Source: Acidobacteriota bacterium (GTDB taxonomy: Bacteria; Acidobacteriota; Vicinamibacteria; Vicinamibacterales; SCN-69-37). From it: a stretch of 64,000 nt of DNA. The DNA lies in assembly GCA_020853395.1 (NCBI GenBank), contig JADYYY010000010.1, forward strand, positions 124,001 to 188,000, given 5' to 3'. A program made the position numbers and the translations under genes. Numbering within the stretch: position 1 is the first letter of the stretch; each line of letters starts with the position of its first letter. This document shows, in pieces, positions 50,479 through 61,036 of the stretch. A model generated the notes under the pieces. That model was not told where the DNA came from. It saw nothing but the letters and a program-made list of their open reading frames with translations, and did no database searches.

Positions 50479-52635
50479 TCAGGGCCGCGCGGCCGATCCT
50501 CTGAGGATGGCGGCCGCGGCACCTTCGGCTGAGTCGCTGGCGCCCATGAGCTTGACGGGGGCGTCCGGGTCGAAGAGACGGAAGACGAAGAGCGTGCCGC
50601 CTTTGCGGAACGCGCGGCTCCCCTGGCTCTCGCCGGCGTAGTACATGCCGACGGCGCCGCCCATGCCGGACGCGACGGCCAGGTACTCGACGCCGTCCAG
50701 CCGGAACATGACCGGGCCGCTTCGGATGCCGGATCCGGTCTGGAAGGCCCAGAGCTTCGCGCCGGTCCGATCGTCGTACGCGACGATGTTGCCTTCGGCG
50801 TCGCCGAGAAACACGAGCCCGCCCGCAGTCGCCAGCGCCGATCCGGACATCGGCGATCGCGTCCGGACTTCCCACTTCGCATCGCCCGTGGCCGGATCGA
50901 TGGCCACGACCTTGCCGTACGCGTCGATCGACCGATAGCGATAACCGCTGCCAGCCAGGCCTGCGTTCCTCGCCGCGATGTCGTCGAGGTAGAACGTCGC
51001 GCAGTTCTCGATGACCGGCAGATAGAGCCAGCGGGTGATCGGGCTGTACGCCATCCCGTTCCATTGTTTTCCGCCAGCCACGCCCGGACAGACCAGCGCG
51101 CCTTCTGCAGAAGGTATGGCTTTCGGATCCACGAGCGGCCGCCCTTCGCCGGTCAGGCCGAGCGTCCAGGTCGTCCGAACGTACGGCTTGCCGAAGAGAA
51201 ACTGCCCGGTGAGCCGATCGATGGCGTAGAAGTAGCCGTTCCGGTCGGCATGGACGATGACCTTGCGGCGCGCACCCTTGAAATCGATCTCCAGCGGTAT
51301 GTTCTCGTTCGTGCCGTCGAAGTCCCAGAGGTCGTGCGGTGTGAACTGAAAGTGCCAGCGTACGGCGCCGGTTTCAGGATCCAACGCAACGACCGAATCG
51401 GAGTACAGATTGTCGCCCGGGCGCCTGTCGCCTTCGTGAATGGGGAACGGCTGGCCTACGCCCCAGTAGATGAGGTTCGTCTCGGGATCGTACGTTCCGT
51501 GCAGCCACGGCGCGGCGCCGCCGGTACGCCACGCGTCCTCGGTCCAAGTCTCATGGCCGGGCTCGCCTGGCGCGGGCACGGTGTAGAACCTCCAGAGTCT
51601 CCGTCCCGTCGCCGCGTCGTAGGCATCGATGAACCCGCGGCTCGGCAGATCGCCGCCTCCGACGCCGATGAACAGGCGGTTGCCGACGACGAGCGGCGGC
51701 TGCTTCGCATTGAGATTCGTACGGCCCGGTTCCAGCTCGACGTCCCAGCGCACCTGACCCGTGCGCGCATCGAGCGCGACGAGATGCGCGTCGAGCGTCG
51801 GCACGTAGACCAGGTCGTTCCAGATCGCGACGCCGCGATTGGTGGGGCCGCAACAGTACCGCAGGTCTTTCGGCGCGGGCAGGCGCCGCTGGTAGTGCCA
51901 GATCTCCGCGCCGGTGCGGGCGTCGATCGCGAAGACATGGTTCCACGCGGTGCTCAGGTAGATGACGCCGTCGACAATCAGCGGCATCGCCGCCAAGCCA
52001 TCCTGCACGCCCGTCTGGAACGTCCAGGCGGGCACGAGCCGTCGCACGTTGGTCCGATCGATGCTCGCGAGCGAACTGAAACGCCGCTGGCCGTAGTCGC
52101 CGCCATACATCAGCCACTCGTCGGGCGCGGGCGCGGCCAGACGCTCAGGCGACACGTTGACGGGTGGCCCGGTGACCGTGGACGACGGCACGTTCTGCGT
52201 GCGACTCCATTCGCGCAGCAGCCTCACAATCCCGGCGACGTCGCCGTCGTCGAGCGTCGTCCCGAAGGCCGGCATGGCGGTGGTCGGCACGCCCTGCCGA
52301 ATGATGGTGGCTATCTGCTCGTCCGTACGCTCGGCGTGCCAGCGGGGGTTCGTCAGGTCCGGACCGAAAGCCCCCTGGCCCAGCGGTCCATGGCACGTCG
52401 CGCAATGATTGGCGAAGAGGCCACGGACGCCCGTCGAGGCGTCGCGCGATCGGAACGGACGCGACAGCGTCGCGACGACGTCCAGCGCGCCGAAAGCGCC
52501 CTGCGTCGCCGCGACCATCTGGGCTTGGCCCATCGACGTCACGGCCAGCCGGGCCTCGGGAACCGCCAGCGGCAACACGACAATCGCCGCCAGGGCGAGG
52601 CCGGCGACCAGACCAATCACACGACGTGAAGACAT
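50479..52635 (-). CDS. Secreted PQQ-dependent alcohol/sugar dehydrogenase with N-terminal cytochrome c
   Basis: The product is 718 residues. An N-terminal leader or anchor helix (about 6-28) precedes a cytochrome c domain (haem CATCH near residue 81). The eight-bladed quinoprotein propeller follows (about 170-700) with repeated W-docking motifs such as GAVRWHFQFTPHDLWDFDG. Its plan (cytochrome first, dehydrogenase after) is the reverse of classical quinohaemoprotein alcohol dehydrogenases. It ends the minus-strand glycan operon 48 bp after asnB and may not be functionally related to it. Confidence 0.9.
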   Translation of the reverse strand: MSSRRVIGLVAGLALAAIVVLPLAVPEARLAVTSMGQAQMVAATQGAFGALDVVATLSRPFRSRDASTGVRGLFANHCATCHGPLGQGAFGPDLTNPRWHAERTDEQIATIIRQGVPTTAMPAFGTTLDDGDVAGIVRLLREWSRTQNVPSSTVTGPPVNVSPERLAAPAPDEWLMYGGDYGQRRFSSLASIDRTNVRRLVPAWTFQTGVQDGLAAMPLIVDGVIYLSTAWNHVFAIDARTGAEIWHYQRRLPAPKDLRYCCGPTNRGVAIWNDLVYVPTLDAHLVALDARTGQVRWDVELEPGRTNLNAKQPPLVVGNRLFIGVGGGDLPSRGFIDAYDAATGRRLWRFYTVPAPGEPGHETWTEDAWRTGGAAPWLHGTYDPETNLIYWGVGQPFPIHEGDRRPGDNLYSDSVVALDPETGAVRWHFQFTPHDLWDFDGTNENIPLEIDFKGARRKVIVHADRNGYFYAIDRLTGQFLFGKPYVRTTWTLGLTGEGRPLVDPKAIPSAEGALVCPGVAGGKQWNGMAYSPITRWLYLPVIENCATFYLDDIAARNAGLAGSGYRYRSIDAYGKVVAIDPATGDAKWEVRTRSPMSGSALATAGGLVFLGDAEGNIVAYDDRTGAKLWAFQTGSGIRSGPVMFRLDGVEYLAVASGMGGAVGMYYAGESQGSRAFRKGGTLFVFRLFDPDAPVKLMGASDSAEGAAAAILRGSAARP

Positions 52636-52683
52636 GATCAATCCAGGGACAAGCGCCTGTTCAGATGCCGGAAGTCTCGATGA

Positions 52684-54429
52684 CTACGCGGTCGCAGTGC
52701 TCCGGCGCGCAGCACGGTCGAGCCCGCCGAGCGTGATCCACTGCCACACGTAGAAGCTGTTGTCGCTCGCGCCGGCGAGGTACGCCGCCCACTCGCGACG
52801 CACGACCGGCGCGCTCAGCCACTGACCGCCGACGCTGTCGAGCGCCTGCTCGATACGGTCCGTGGCCCAGGGGCGAAGGGGGCCCTTCAGCCATTCGCGC
52901 TGAGGCGTTTGCACGGGCCGCTTCGGCGCCTGCACGACGCCGTCGGGCACGAGCGTCGCCGCGATCTCGCGCAGCATCCACTTGCCGACCGCGCCGCGGC
53001 GCTTGCGGTCGGTGGGCTGACGCATGGCCAGCTCGACGAGCCGATGATCGAGGAACGGTTCGCGCAGCTCCGTCGACGCCCGCATGGACACGCGGTCGTT
53101 GAACCGCAGCGCGCGCGGCAGCTTCGACCGGGAGAGATCGCGATACTGCGCATTGCGCAGTGCATCCGGAAACGGCGTGTCGGCCGCGGACGGTTCGGCC
53201 AGCGCCCGGAATTCCGGTGTCAACGCATCGGGTCTCAACGGCGCGTCCGCGCTCCCCTGAATCAGAGCGGGCGGCGCCGAGTCGAGCGCGCGCGCGTAGT
53301 AGTCGTAGCCCGCCCACTGCTCGTCCATCCCCTGACCGTCGAGCAGCACGATCACGCCCCGCGCGCGCGCCTCCTCGAACAGCCGGGCATACGCAAGCGT
53401 CGGCAGGCCGCCAGATGGCCCATCCTGCGCGCGATCGACTGACGCAGCCAGGTCGGGCACCTGCTCCGGCGTGAGCCGGCAGACGACGAGCGGATGGCGA
53501 GTTCGCGCGAGCATCGCCTTCACCCACGGGAGCTCGTCGTATCGTTCGTCACCGGTGACGAACGTGAACGCCGCGACGTCGCTCTCGACGGGCTGCACGC
53601 GGTGAATCGCGCCGATCAGCACCGAGGAGTCGAGCCCGCCGCTCAGCGCGACGCCCACCGGCACGTCGGCGCGGAAGCGAAGCCTGACGCTCTCTTCGAG
53701 CAGCGCCTCGTACTCCTCGCGCACCTCGCTCTCGCTGCGCGCGTCGAACTCCGTTCCGATCCGCTGCGGCAAGTCGTACCAGCGCCACGTGCGAAGCGTG
53801 CCGTCGGTCCATTCGCCGGCCCATCCGCCTGGCAGCGCGCGAACGTCCTTCCAGAACGTCCGCGAGGTCCCGTCGAGCGTGCCGTACGCGAGATAGCTGG
53901 CCCACGCCGCCGGATCCGGATCTTCCGGTACACCGGCAGCGTGAAGCGCCTTGATCTCGCTCGCGACGATGAGCGACCCGTCGGCGCCGGTGTGCAGGTG
54001 CAGCGGTTTGACGCCGAAGCGATCGCGCGCGAGGAACAGGCGGCGGCGCCGAGCATCCCAGATGGCGAACGCGAACATCCCGAGCAGCCGATCGAGGCAG
54101 GCATCGCCCCAGCGTTCGTATGCGGCCAGCAAGACCTCCGTATCCGTGCCGGTGCGGAACGGATACTCGTCCAACTCGGTCCTGAGCTCGAGGTAGTTGT
54201 AGATCTCGCCGTTGAAGACGACCGCCGTCTGGCCGCTGGCGCTCGACATCGGCTGGCGGCCGGCGTCCGACAGATCGAGGATGGACAGCCGGTCGTGGCC
54301 CAGCACGACCCCCGGCGCGATGAGACGCGCTGCCTGCGCGTCCGGCCCCCGGTGCCCTTGCGCGGCGATCATGCGTTCGACCAGCGGCAGCGACGCGCCG
54401 GGGCCGCACATGGCGGCAATGCCACACAT
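52684..54429 (-). CDS. Asparagine synthetase B-like glutamine-dependent amidotransferase
   Basis: The product is 581 residues. Met is followed by the nucleophile Cys2 in MCGIAAMCG. The glutaminase domain (about 1-200, HRGPDAQ, FNGEIYNY) is followed by the synthetase domain with the PPi loop SGGLDSS and GMDEQWAGYDYY. ATG 54429 is fixed by the need for Cys2. In surface-glycan loci such proteins often amidate uronic acids; the UDP-HexNAc dehydrogenase at 33037 could supply such a substrate. One bp separates it from neuA. Confidence 0.92.
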   Translation of the reverse strand: MCGIAAMCGPGASLPLVERMIAAQGHRGPDAQAARLIAPGVVLGHDRLSILDLSDAGRQPMSSASGQTAVVFNGEIYNYLELRTELDEYPFRTGTDTEVLLAAYERWGDACLDRLLGMFAFAIWDARRRRLFLARDRFGVKPLHLHTGADGSLIVASEIKALHAAGVPEDPDPAAWASYLAYGTLDGTSRTFWKDVRALPGGWAGEWTDGTLRTWRWYDLPQRIGTEFDARSESEVREEYEALLEESVRLRFRADVPVGVALSGGLDSSVLIGAIHRVQPVESDVAAFTFVTGDERYDELPWVKAMLARTRHPLVVCRLTPEQVPDLAASVDRAQDGPSGGLPTLAYARLFEEARARGVIVLLDGQGMDEQWAGYDYYARALDSAPPALIQGSADAPLRPDALTPEFRALAEPSAADTPFPDALRNAQYRDLSRSKLPRALRFNDRVSMRASTELREPFLDHRLVELAMRQPTDRKRRGAVGKWMLREIAATLVPDGVVQAPKRPVQTPQREWLKGPLRPWATDRIEQALDSVGGQWLSAPVVRREWAAYLAGASDNSFYVWQWITLGGLDRAARRSTATA

Positions 54430-54430
54430 C

Positions 54431-55129
54431 TCAGCGCTCCCGCCTCGCCCGCAGCACGCGTGCGGCATCGACGAGGTCGGCCTCGGAATCGATGTTCACC
54501 GCCGAGTCGGCATCGACCTCAAGGCCCAACAACCGGCGGCCATAGAGCGTGCCGGCACGTAGGCAGTCGACCCGCGTCACGTACACGGACCCGGCGCGGT
54601 GATACGCCGGCGGCAACGCCTGGCGGCGCGCGATGGGTGCCGCCTCGCCGGTCGACAACCGCAACGAGCCGTCGTCGCCGCGGAAGTACACCCAGTGCGG
54701 GTTGTACTCGACGGGCACCGGCCTGACGGTCACGACGGCGTCCGCGGCCTCGGCATCGAGCAAGCGAACGCATGCGTCGATTTGCGCGGCCGTCACGCAA
54801 GGGCTCGTCGGCTGCAGCAGGCAGACCGCGTCGAACCGGTCGCCGCCTGCCTCGAGCACGTCGAGCGCGTGCTGGATGACCGGCAGCGTCGGCGTGTCGT
54901 CACGGCCCAGATCGGCTGGCCGGCGAAACGGCACTTCGATCCCGCACCCGCTCGCCACCGCCGCGATCTCCTCGTCGTCGGTGCTGACGATGATGCGCGC
55001 GAGGGTGGCCGCCGCAGACGCTGCTGCCGCGACGTAGGACAAGAGCGGGCGGCCCTCGAGCGATCGCACGTTCTTCCTCGGGACGCCCTTGGACCCGCCG
55101 CGTGCCGGAATCAGGCCGAGCACGCGCAC
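54431..55129 (-). CDS. neuA: CMP-nonulosonate cytidylyltransferase (NeuA-like)
   Basis: The product is 232 residues, the usual size for CMP-sialic acid synthetases. It begins with a GTG right after the upstream stop. The nucleotide loop LIPARGGSKGVPRKN, the LLQPTSPCVT motif and the VDADSAVNIDSEADL metal region are intact. It activates the NeuB product with CTP for a glycosyltransferase. It lies in the long minus-strand operon, while neuB-neuC are on the plus strand several kb away. Confidence 0.92.
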   Translation of the reverse strand: MRVLGLIPARGGSKGVPRKNVRSLEGRPLLSYVAAAASAAATLARIIVSTDDEEIAAVASGCGIEVPFRRPADLGRDDTPTLPVIQHALDVLEAGGDRFDAVCLLQPTSPCVTAAQIDACVRLLDAEAADAVVTVRPVPVEYNPHWVYFRGDDGSLRLSTGEAAPIARRQALPPAYHRAGSVYVTRVDCLRAGTLYGRRLLGLEVDADSAVNIDSEADLVDAARVLRARRER

Positions 55130-55130
55130 G

Positions 55131-56462
55131 TCAGCCGGCCACCGCAGCGTCGGTCTGTCCGATCCGCGCCGACCATCCGAAGAACATCCGATCCTGCTCG
55201 TCTCGCAGCTCGTCGATGAGCCGGCCCGCCGGCAGCTCGACGTCCTCGTACGTGAGGACCTCGTCCTTGGCCACGTCACGGGTGAGGCGCCCGCCTTCGG
55301 CCACGCCGATGGGCAACAGCCGCCGCGCGTGCGTCACGTCGGCGTTCTCGCACAACCCGTAGGTCGCGTACCCTCCGAGACCGTCGAGTTCCTCCCCGGT
55401 CCTGAGGTCCCGCTTCGCCGCAGTCACGACATCCACGCGCGGCCCATGGTCGGGGGCGATGATGACGTCGCGATACAGCGCGACCCGCGCGACCGAGATC
55501 GGCACTTCCAGGGCCGTCAGGTGATAGGGCACGTAGAAGCTGTAGAGCGGGCCCTGGCCGAGCTTGCCGTAATCCAGATACACGCGCTGGATGTCGTCCT
55601 GGCGTTCGGCGAACACGAAGACCCCCGGGCTCGGTGCCGCACCGACCACGTAGTCGACGATGCCGCCGAGCGCACGCAGCTCGTCGACGTCGAACTTGCC
55701 GGTGAGCTCGTCGACGTGCCCGGTGTGCTCGAGACCGAGCATGCCGCGGCGCGCCACGCACATGCCCGTCGCATTGGCCACGATGGCCTGCTCGAACGAG
55801 ATCTTGGTGCCGTCCGCGAAGCTCGTGACCATGTGGGGGGTCTGCCCCCACCGCGCGGCGAATCCTGCCTGCGTCGTGGGCGTCCGATACCGGTCCTGCA
55901 GCCCCTTGATGTTGCCGCACACCAACGGCCGCAGGCCGAGACCGCGGACGAACCGGACGAGGTTGAGCTGGACGCCCGGCTGATCGCCATCACATCCCGT
56001 GACGATCACGTCGGCCCGATCCGCGTGGACTTTGAGCAGCGGACCGACGGTGCCGTCGACTTCGGCGTTCATCAGGATCAGGTCCTTGCCACGCCGAATG
56101 GACTCGAGCGCGAACGACGCGCCGAACGGCACGGCGCCGGTGGCGTCGACGAGGATGTCGAGGGACTCGGCCGCTGTCAGGAGCCGCGCGTCCGACGTGA
56201 TCCCGCAGGCGCCGCTCGCGATCGCGTCGTCGAGATCGGCCGTTGTCTCGGCGACGCGGACGTCGGTCAGCCCCGCCTCGCGACACGCGCGCGCGGCTCG
56301 ATCGATCTCGCGGCTGAACACGGCCGAAATCCGGAGGCCGGGCGAGTAGTTGGCGAGCTGGTTGACGATCCCGCGCCCCATGAATCCCGCGCCGGCCAAT
56401 CCCACCCGTACCGGTTTGCCGGCCACCGCCCGCGCCTTCAGTGCCGTGTCCACGATCATCAT
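55131..56462 (-). CDS. SAF-domain NAD(P)-dependent oxidoreductase (homoserine dehydrogenase-like)
   Basis: The product is 443 residues. A Rossmann motif VGLAGAGFMGRGIVNQ is followed by a homoserine-dehydrogenase-like domain (CDGDQPGVQLNLVRFV). A C-terminal SAF domain ends with YEDVELPAGRLIDELRDEQD. Members of this family recur in O-antigen loci with rfbF and rfbC and are thought to act in unusual CDP-sugar synthesis, but no reaction is established to my knowledge. The ATGATGA start overlaps the rfbC stop by 4 bp. Confidence 0.82.
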   Translation of the reverse strand: MMIVDTALKARAVAGKPVRVGLAGAGFMGRGIVNQLANYSPGLRISAVFSREIDRAARACREAGLTDVRVAETTADLDDAIASGACGITSDARLLTAAESLDILVDATGAVPFGASFALESIRRGKDLILMNAEVDGTVGPLLKVHADRADVIVTGCDGDQPGVQLNLVRFVRGLGLRPLVCGNIKGLQDRYRTPTTQAGFAARWGQTPHMVTSFADGTKISFEQAIVANATGMCVARRGMLGLEHTGHVDELTGKFDVDELRALGGIVDYVVGAAPSPGVFVFAERQDDIQRVYLDYGKLGQGPLYSFYVPYHLTALEVPISVARVALYRDVIIAPDHGPRVDVVTAAKRDLRTGEELDGLGGYATYGLCENADVTHARRLLPIGVAEGGRLTRDVAKDEVLTYEDVELPAGRLIDELRDEQDRMFFGWSARIGQTDAAVAG

Positions 56463-57019
56463 GTCCGGGGATCTCCTTCGACCTCGACGGGCCGCTCGAG
56501 CAACGGCCAGACCCGATCCTTGTCGCTCATCTCGGTCAACGGCAGCGGCCAGCGGATCTTGATCGCCGGGTCGTCGTAGCGCACGCCGCCTTCCGCCGCC
56601 GCATCGTAGACGGCGTCCACCCAATACGACAGCTCGGTCTCGTCCTCGAGCGTCTGATACCCGTGCGCGCAGCCGCGCGGAATCAGCAGGGATCGGTGAT
56701 TCGCCGCCGTCAGCTCGACGGCCACGTGCCGCCGCCAGGTCGGAGAGCCAGGGCGGAGATCGACGACCACGTCGAGCACGGCTCCACGCGTGCAACGCAC
56801 CAGCTTCGTCTCCGCCGACGGCGCGCGCTGATAGTGGAGCCCACGGATCGTCCCCGCCCGGCGGTTGAACGCGATGTTCGCCTGGACGACGTCGAGGTGC
56901 AGCCCGTGCTGCGCCAGCTCGTTCCGGCAGAACGCCCTGGCGAAGAACCCTCTCGCATCGTGCCGCGGCTCGACATCGAGCGTGTACGAGCCTGGAATGA
57001 GCGTCGGCGTCACGATCAC
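56459..57019 (-). CDS. rfbC: dTDP-4-dehydrorhamnose 3,5-epimerase-family protein (cupin)
   Basis: The product is 186 residues with the RmlC signatures DARGFFARAFCRNELA, RGLHYQ (catalytic His) and PRGCAHGYQTLEDETEL. Its place after rfbF suggests it acts on a CDP-linked keto-sugar rather than the dTDP form. GTG start, with a 3-bp gap from rfbF. Confidence 0.92.
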   Translation of the reverse strand: MIVTPTLIPGSYTLDVEPRHDARGFFARAFCRNELAQHGLHLDVVQANIAFNRRAGTIRGLHYQRAPSAETKLVRCTRGAVLDVVVDLRPGSPTWRRHVAVELTAANHRSLLIPRGCAHGYQTLEDETELSYWVDAVYDAAAEGGVRYDDPAIKIRWPLPLTEMSDKDRVWPLLERPVEVEGDPRT

Positions 57020-57022
57020 GGT

Positions 57023-57796
57023 TCACCAGATCTTCCAGGGCGCCCGCTGGCTCGCCCACAGGCTCTCGAGCAGGTGTTTGTCGCGCAGCGTGTCCATCGG
57101 CTGCCAGAAGCCCTGGTGCCGATAGGCCGACAGCTCGCCGGCTCGCGCGAGCTGCTGCATCGGCTCCTGTTCCCACACCGTCTCGTCGCCGGCGATGTAG
57201 TCGAAGATCGCCGGTTCGAGCACGAAGAAACCGCCGTTGATCCAGGCGCCGTCGCCGTCCGGTTTCTCGTGAAACGTCTGGATGCGGTGGGCATCGCGGC
57301 CGAGCGTGAACGCGCCGAACCGGCCCGGCGGCTGCACGGCCGTGAGCGTCGCCTTGGTCCCCTGCTGCCGGTGGAACGCGACGAGCGCGGCGATGTCGAC
57401 GTCGGCCACGCCGTCGCCGTAGGTCATGCAGAACGTCCGGTCGCCCAGGTGGTGGCGGACGCGACCGAGCCGTCCGCCCGTCATCGAGCCCTCGCCGGTG
57501 TCCACGACCGTGACGCGCCAGGGCTCGGCGCACGTCTGGTGGATCTGCATCTCGTTCGATCGGAGATCGAACGTCACGTCGGACCGGTTCAGGAAGTAGT
57601 TCGCGAAGTACTCCTTGATCACCTCGCCGCGGTACCCGGTGCAAATCACGAAATCGGTGAGGCCGTGCGCGCCGAAGATCTTCATGATGTGCCAGAGAAT
57701 CGGGCGATGCCCGATCTCGATCATCGGTTTCGGCTTGACGATGCTCTCCTCGCTGATGCGGGAGCCCACACCACCAGCAAGAATGACGACTTTCAT
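57023..57796 (-). CDS. rfbF: Glucose-1-phosphate cytidylyltransferase
   Basis: The product is 257 residues. [20 protein letters not shown] with KPKPMIEIG is the nucleotidyltransferase start. [13 protein letters not shown] and [21 protein letters not shown] are typical RfbF motifs. It makes CDP-glucose, the entry to CDP-deoxy or branched sugars. CDP-glucose 4,6-dehydratase (rfbG) is not in the window and would have to be elsewhere. The gene-free 148 bp upstream holds only in-frame extension of poor quality, so ATG 57796 is preferred. Confidence 0.93.
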   Translation of the reverse strand: MKVVILAGGVGSRISEESIVKPKPMIEIGHRPILWHIMKIFGAHGLTDFVICTGYRGEVIKEYFANYFLNRSDVTFDLRSNEMQIHQTCAEPWRVTVVDTGEGSMTGGRLGRVRHHLGDRTFCMTYGDGVADVDIAALVAFHRQQGTKATLTAVQPPGRFGAFTLGRDAHRIQTFHEKPDGDGAWINGGFFVLEPAIFDYIAGDETVWEQEPMQQLARAGELSAYRHQGFWQPMDTLRDKHLLESLWASQRAPWKIW

Positions 57797-57944
57797 GCCC
57801 GTCTGCATGCGTTGTTCACCGTTGTTCCCCCTGGATGGCCCGTCGTGTCGTGCCTGCTTGGCATTTCGACGCCGTGTCTTCTGACCGATCCTCCGCCGAA
57901 ATGCCAGCGAGTCCTGTCGCCGCAATCGTCGTGCGGCATCGCCG

Positions 57945-58922
57945 CTAGCGTGCCGACGCCGTCTCGCGCGGACGGACGACGCCCATCGCCTTGAGAGCGA
58001 CGACGACGGGTCGGAACACGATGGCGGCCGGCGCGACCACGAGCAGCGCCAGCTCGCGCGCCAGATGCGAGCCGTAGCGGCCGAGGAATGCTCCCGTAAA
58101 CGCCCGCGTCACCCTCGCCCTCGTCACGGCATCGACGCCGCGCGCCGAGCCGAGGTACCACACGCCGCGCGCGAACACGAGCAGGCACTTGAACCGGACG
58201 GTCGGCCATGCCGCGAGCTCCCTGAGCGACAGCCGTCGCGGCGAACCGAGCGGATCGTCCAGCGGCCCGGCCGTATGCCGATAGCGGACCAACGGGTCGG
58301 ACAGGCGGCGAATCGGCCCGAGCTGCGCCATCTGGTAGAGCACGAGCGTGTCCTGTCCGCGGTGCTGCCGGAATACGGCCCGCCGCAGCGCGTCGAGCCC
58401 GTACAGGCCGTAGAGCATCGCGTTGTGCTGCAGTTGCGCGACGACCGTCGCCACGCGCTCGGCCGCATCGGCGCTGATGGCTTCGACGCGGTTCGCCACG
58501 GACACCGGCTCGCCGTTGGGGATCACGAGGTCGACGGGCCCGTGGACCAGCACCGTATCGGGATACTTTTCGAAAACGGCCACCGCGCGCGCGATCGCAT
58601 CGGCCGGCCGCCAGTCGTCGGCGGCCTGCCAGAGGAAGTACGTGCCGCGCGACAGATCGCGCGCCCGGCAAAAGTTGGCGACGAGCGGAATCGTGTGCTC
58701 GAAGCGGTGGTAGCGGATTCGCGGATCCTTCGCGGCGAATTCGCGGCAGATGGTGCCGGTCTCGTCGCGTGATCCGTTGTCGACGATCACGAGCTCGTAA
58801 TCCTGGAACGTCTGGGCCGCGATCATCTCCAGCGTCCGGCGAACGTACCGGCCGGCGTTGTACAACGGCATGCCGATGCTGACGAGCGGCGTCGCCGCCG
58901 TCGTGGAGGACGTGGCGGCCAT
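57945..58922 (-). CDS. Family 2 glycosyltransferase
   Basis: The product is 325 residues. The GT-A start [18 protein letters not shown] and [16 protein letters not shown] are followed by the acidic ADDWRP motif that would bind the metal-nucleotide sugar. A hydrophobic C-terminal stretch ([13 protein letters not shown]) may sit at the membrane. ATG 58922 starts just before the conserved core. It is the only glycosyltransferase in the window, so the main assembly genes must lie to the right of it. Confidence 0.9.
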   Translation of the reverse strand: MAATSSTTAATPLVSIGMPLYNAGRYVRRTLEMIAAQTFQDYELVIVDNGSRDETGTICREFAAKDPRIRYHRFEHTIPLVANFCRARDLSRGTYFLWQAADDWRPADAIARAVAVFEKYPDTVLVHGPVDLVIPNGEPVSVANRVEAISADAAERVATVVAQLQHNAMLYGLYGLDALRRAVFRQHRGQDTLVLYQMAQLGPIRRLSDPLVRYRHTAGPLDDPLGSPRRLSLRELAAWPTVRFKCLLVFARGVWYLGSARGVDAVTRARVTRAFTGAFLGRYGSHLARELALLVVAPAAIVFRPVVVALKAMGVVRPRETASAR

Positions 58923-58948
58923 CGACGGCACGGTCGGCCGGGCGCGGC

Positions 58949-59680
58949 TCACGATCCGCCGACGCGCCGATCCATCGGCGCCTCCGTCTGTGCCGTGCCC
59001 GCCAGTTGCCGGAATCCGATGACGCGGGCCGGCGTACCGGCCGCAATGGCGTACGGCGGCACGTCGCGCATCACCACCGAGCCGGCCGCCACGACGGCCC
59101 CCGTCCCGATGGTCACGCCGGACAAGACCGTCACGTTCGTGCCGAGCCATGCCTCCTCACCGATCGTGATGTCCCCTTTCGTCACGAGAGGCTGCCGGCG
59201 GATCGGGACCTCGGGCGCGATGCCGTGGTCATAGGGATACAACGCACAGCCGTAGGCCAGGCTCGCGCCGCGTCCGATGTGAATGGAGCCCTTGTACGCC
59301 ATGAGCTGACACCGGGCGTGCACGGACACGTCGTCGGCGATCCCGATTGTCCCGTTCTCGCCCGTCTCGATGAACGACTCGCGATAGAGCTGCACGCGGT
59401 CTCCGATCGTGATTTCGCCCGAACCGTCCCGCGAGAAGATCACGACGCCCTCGGCGATGAAGGTGTGCCGTCCGCGATGACACCTCGGGTGATGGATCGT
59501 GGCACGCGGCGAGATGAAGCCGCCGGAACTGAGCCGCGCCAACTCGTTCTGCGCGCGATGCGGCGGCGCTGCCCAGCTCGCCACACGCATCGCGATCCGG
59601 CCGAGGCCGCGATCACCCGCCAGTCGCATCCACACCCGCATCCACAGCCGGCGCGGTTCACGCAGCGATCGCGCGGTCAT
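58949..59680 (-). CDS. Left-handed beta-helix sugar acyltransferase
   Basis: The product is 243 residues: a basic N terminus, then hexapeptide repeats (about 60-220) with GEITIGDRVQL, GCALYPYDHGIAPE (catalytic His region) and AAGTPARVIG at the end. It resembles WbbJ/maltose O-acetyltransferase-type enzymes that use acyl-CoA. ATG 59680 follows the ATPase stop by 19 bp. It is a conventional counterpart to the lipoyl-fused acyltransferase at 38187-39665. Confidence 0.9.
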   Translation of the reverse strand: MTARSLREPRRLWMRVWMRLAGDRGLGRIAMRVASWAAPPHRAQNELARLSSGGFISPRATIHHPRCHRGRHTFIAEGVVIFSRDGSGEITIGDRVQLYRESFIETGENGTIGIADDVSVHARCQLMAYKGSIHIGRGASLAYGCALYPYDHGIAPEVPIRRQPLVTKGDITIGEEAWLGTNVTVLSGVTIGTGAVVAAGSVVMRDVPPYAIAAGTPARVIGFRQLAGTAQTEAPMDRRVGGS

Positions 59681-59699
59681 CCCCACGATCTCGTCCGCC

Positions 59700-61028
<1,329 letters not shown>

Positions 61029-61036
61029 GGCGCGAG

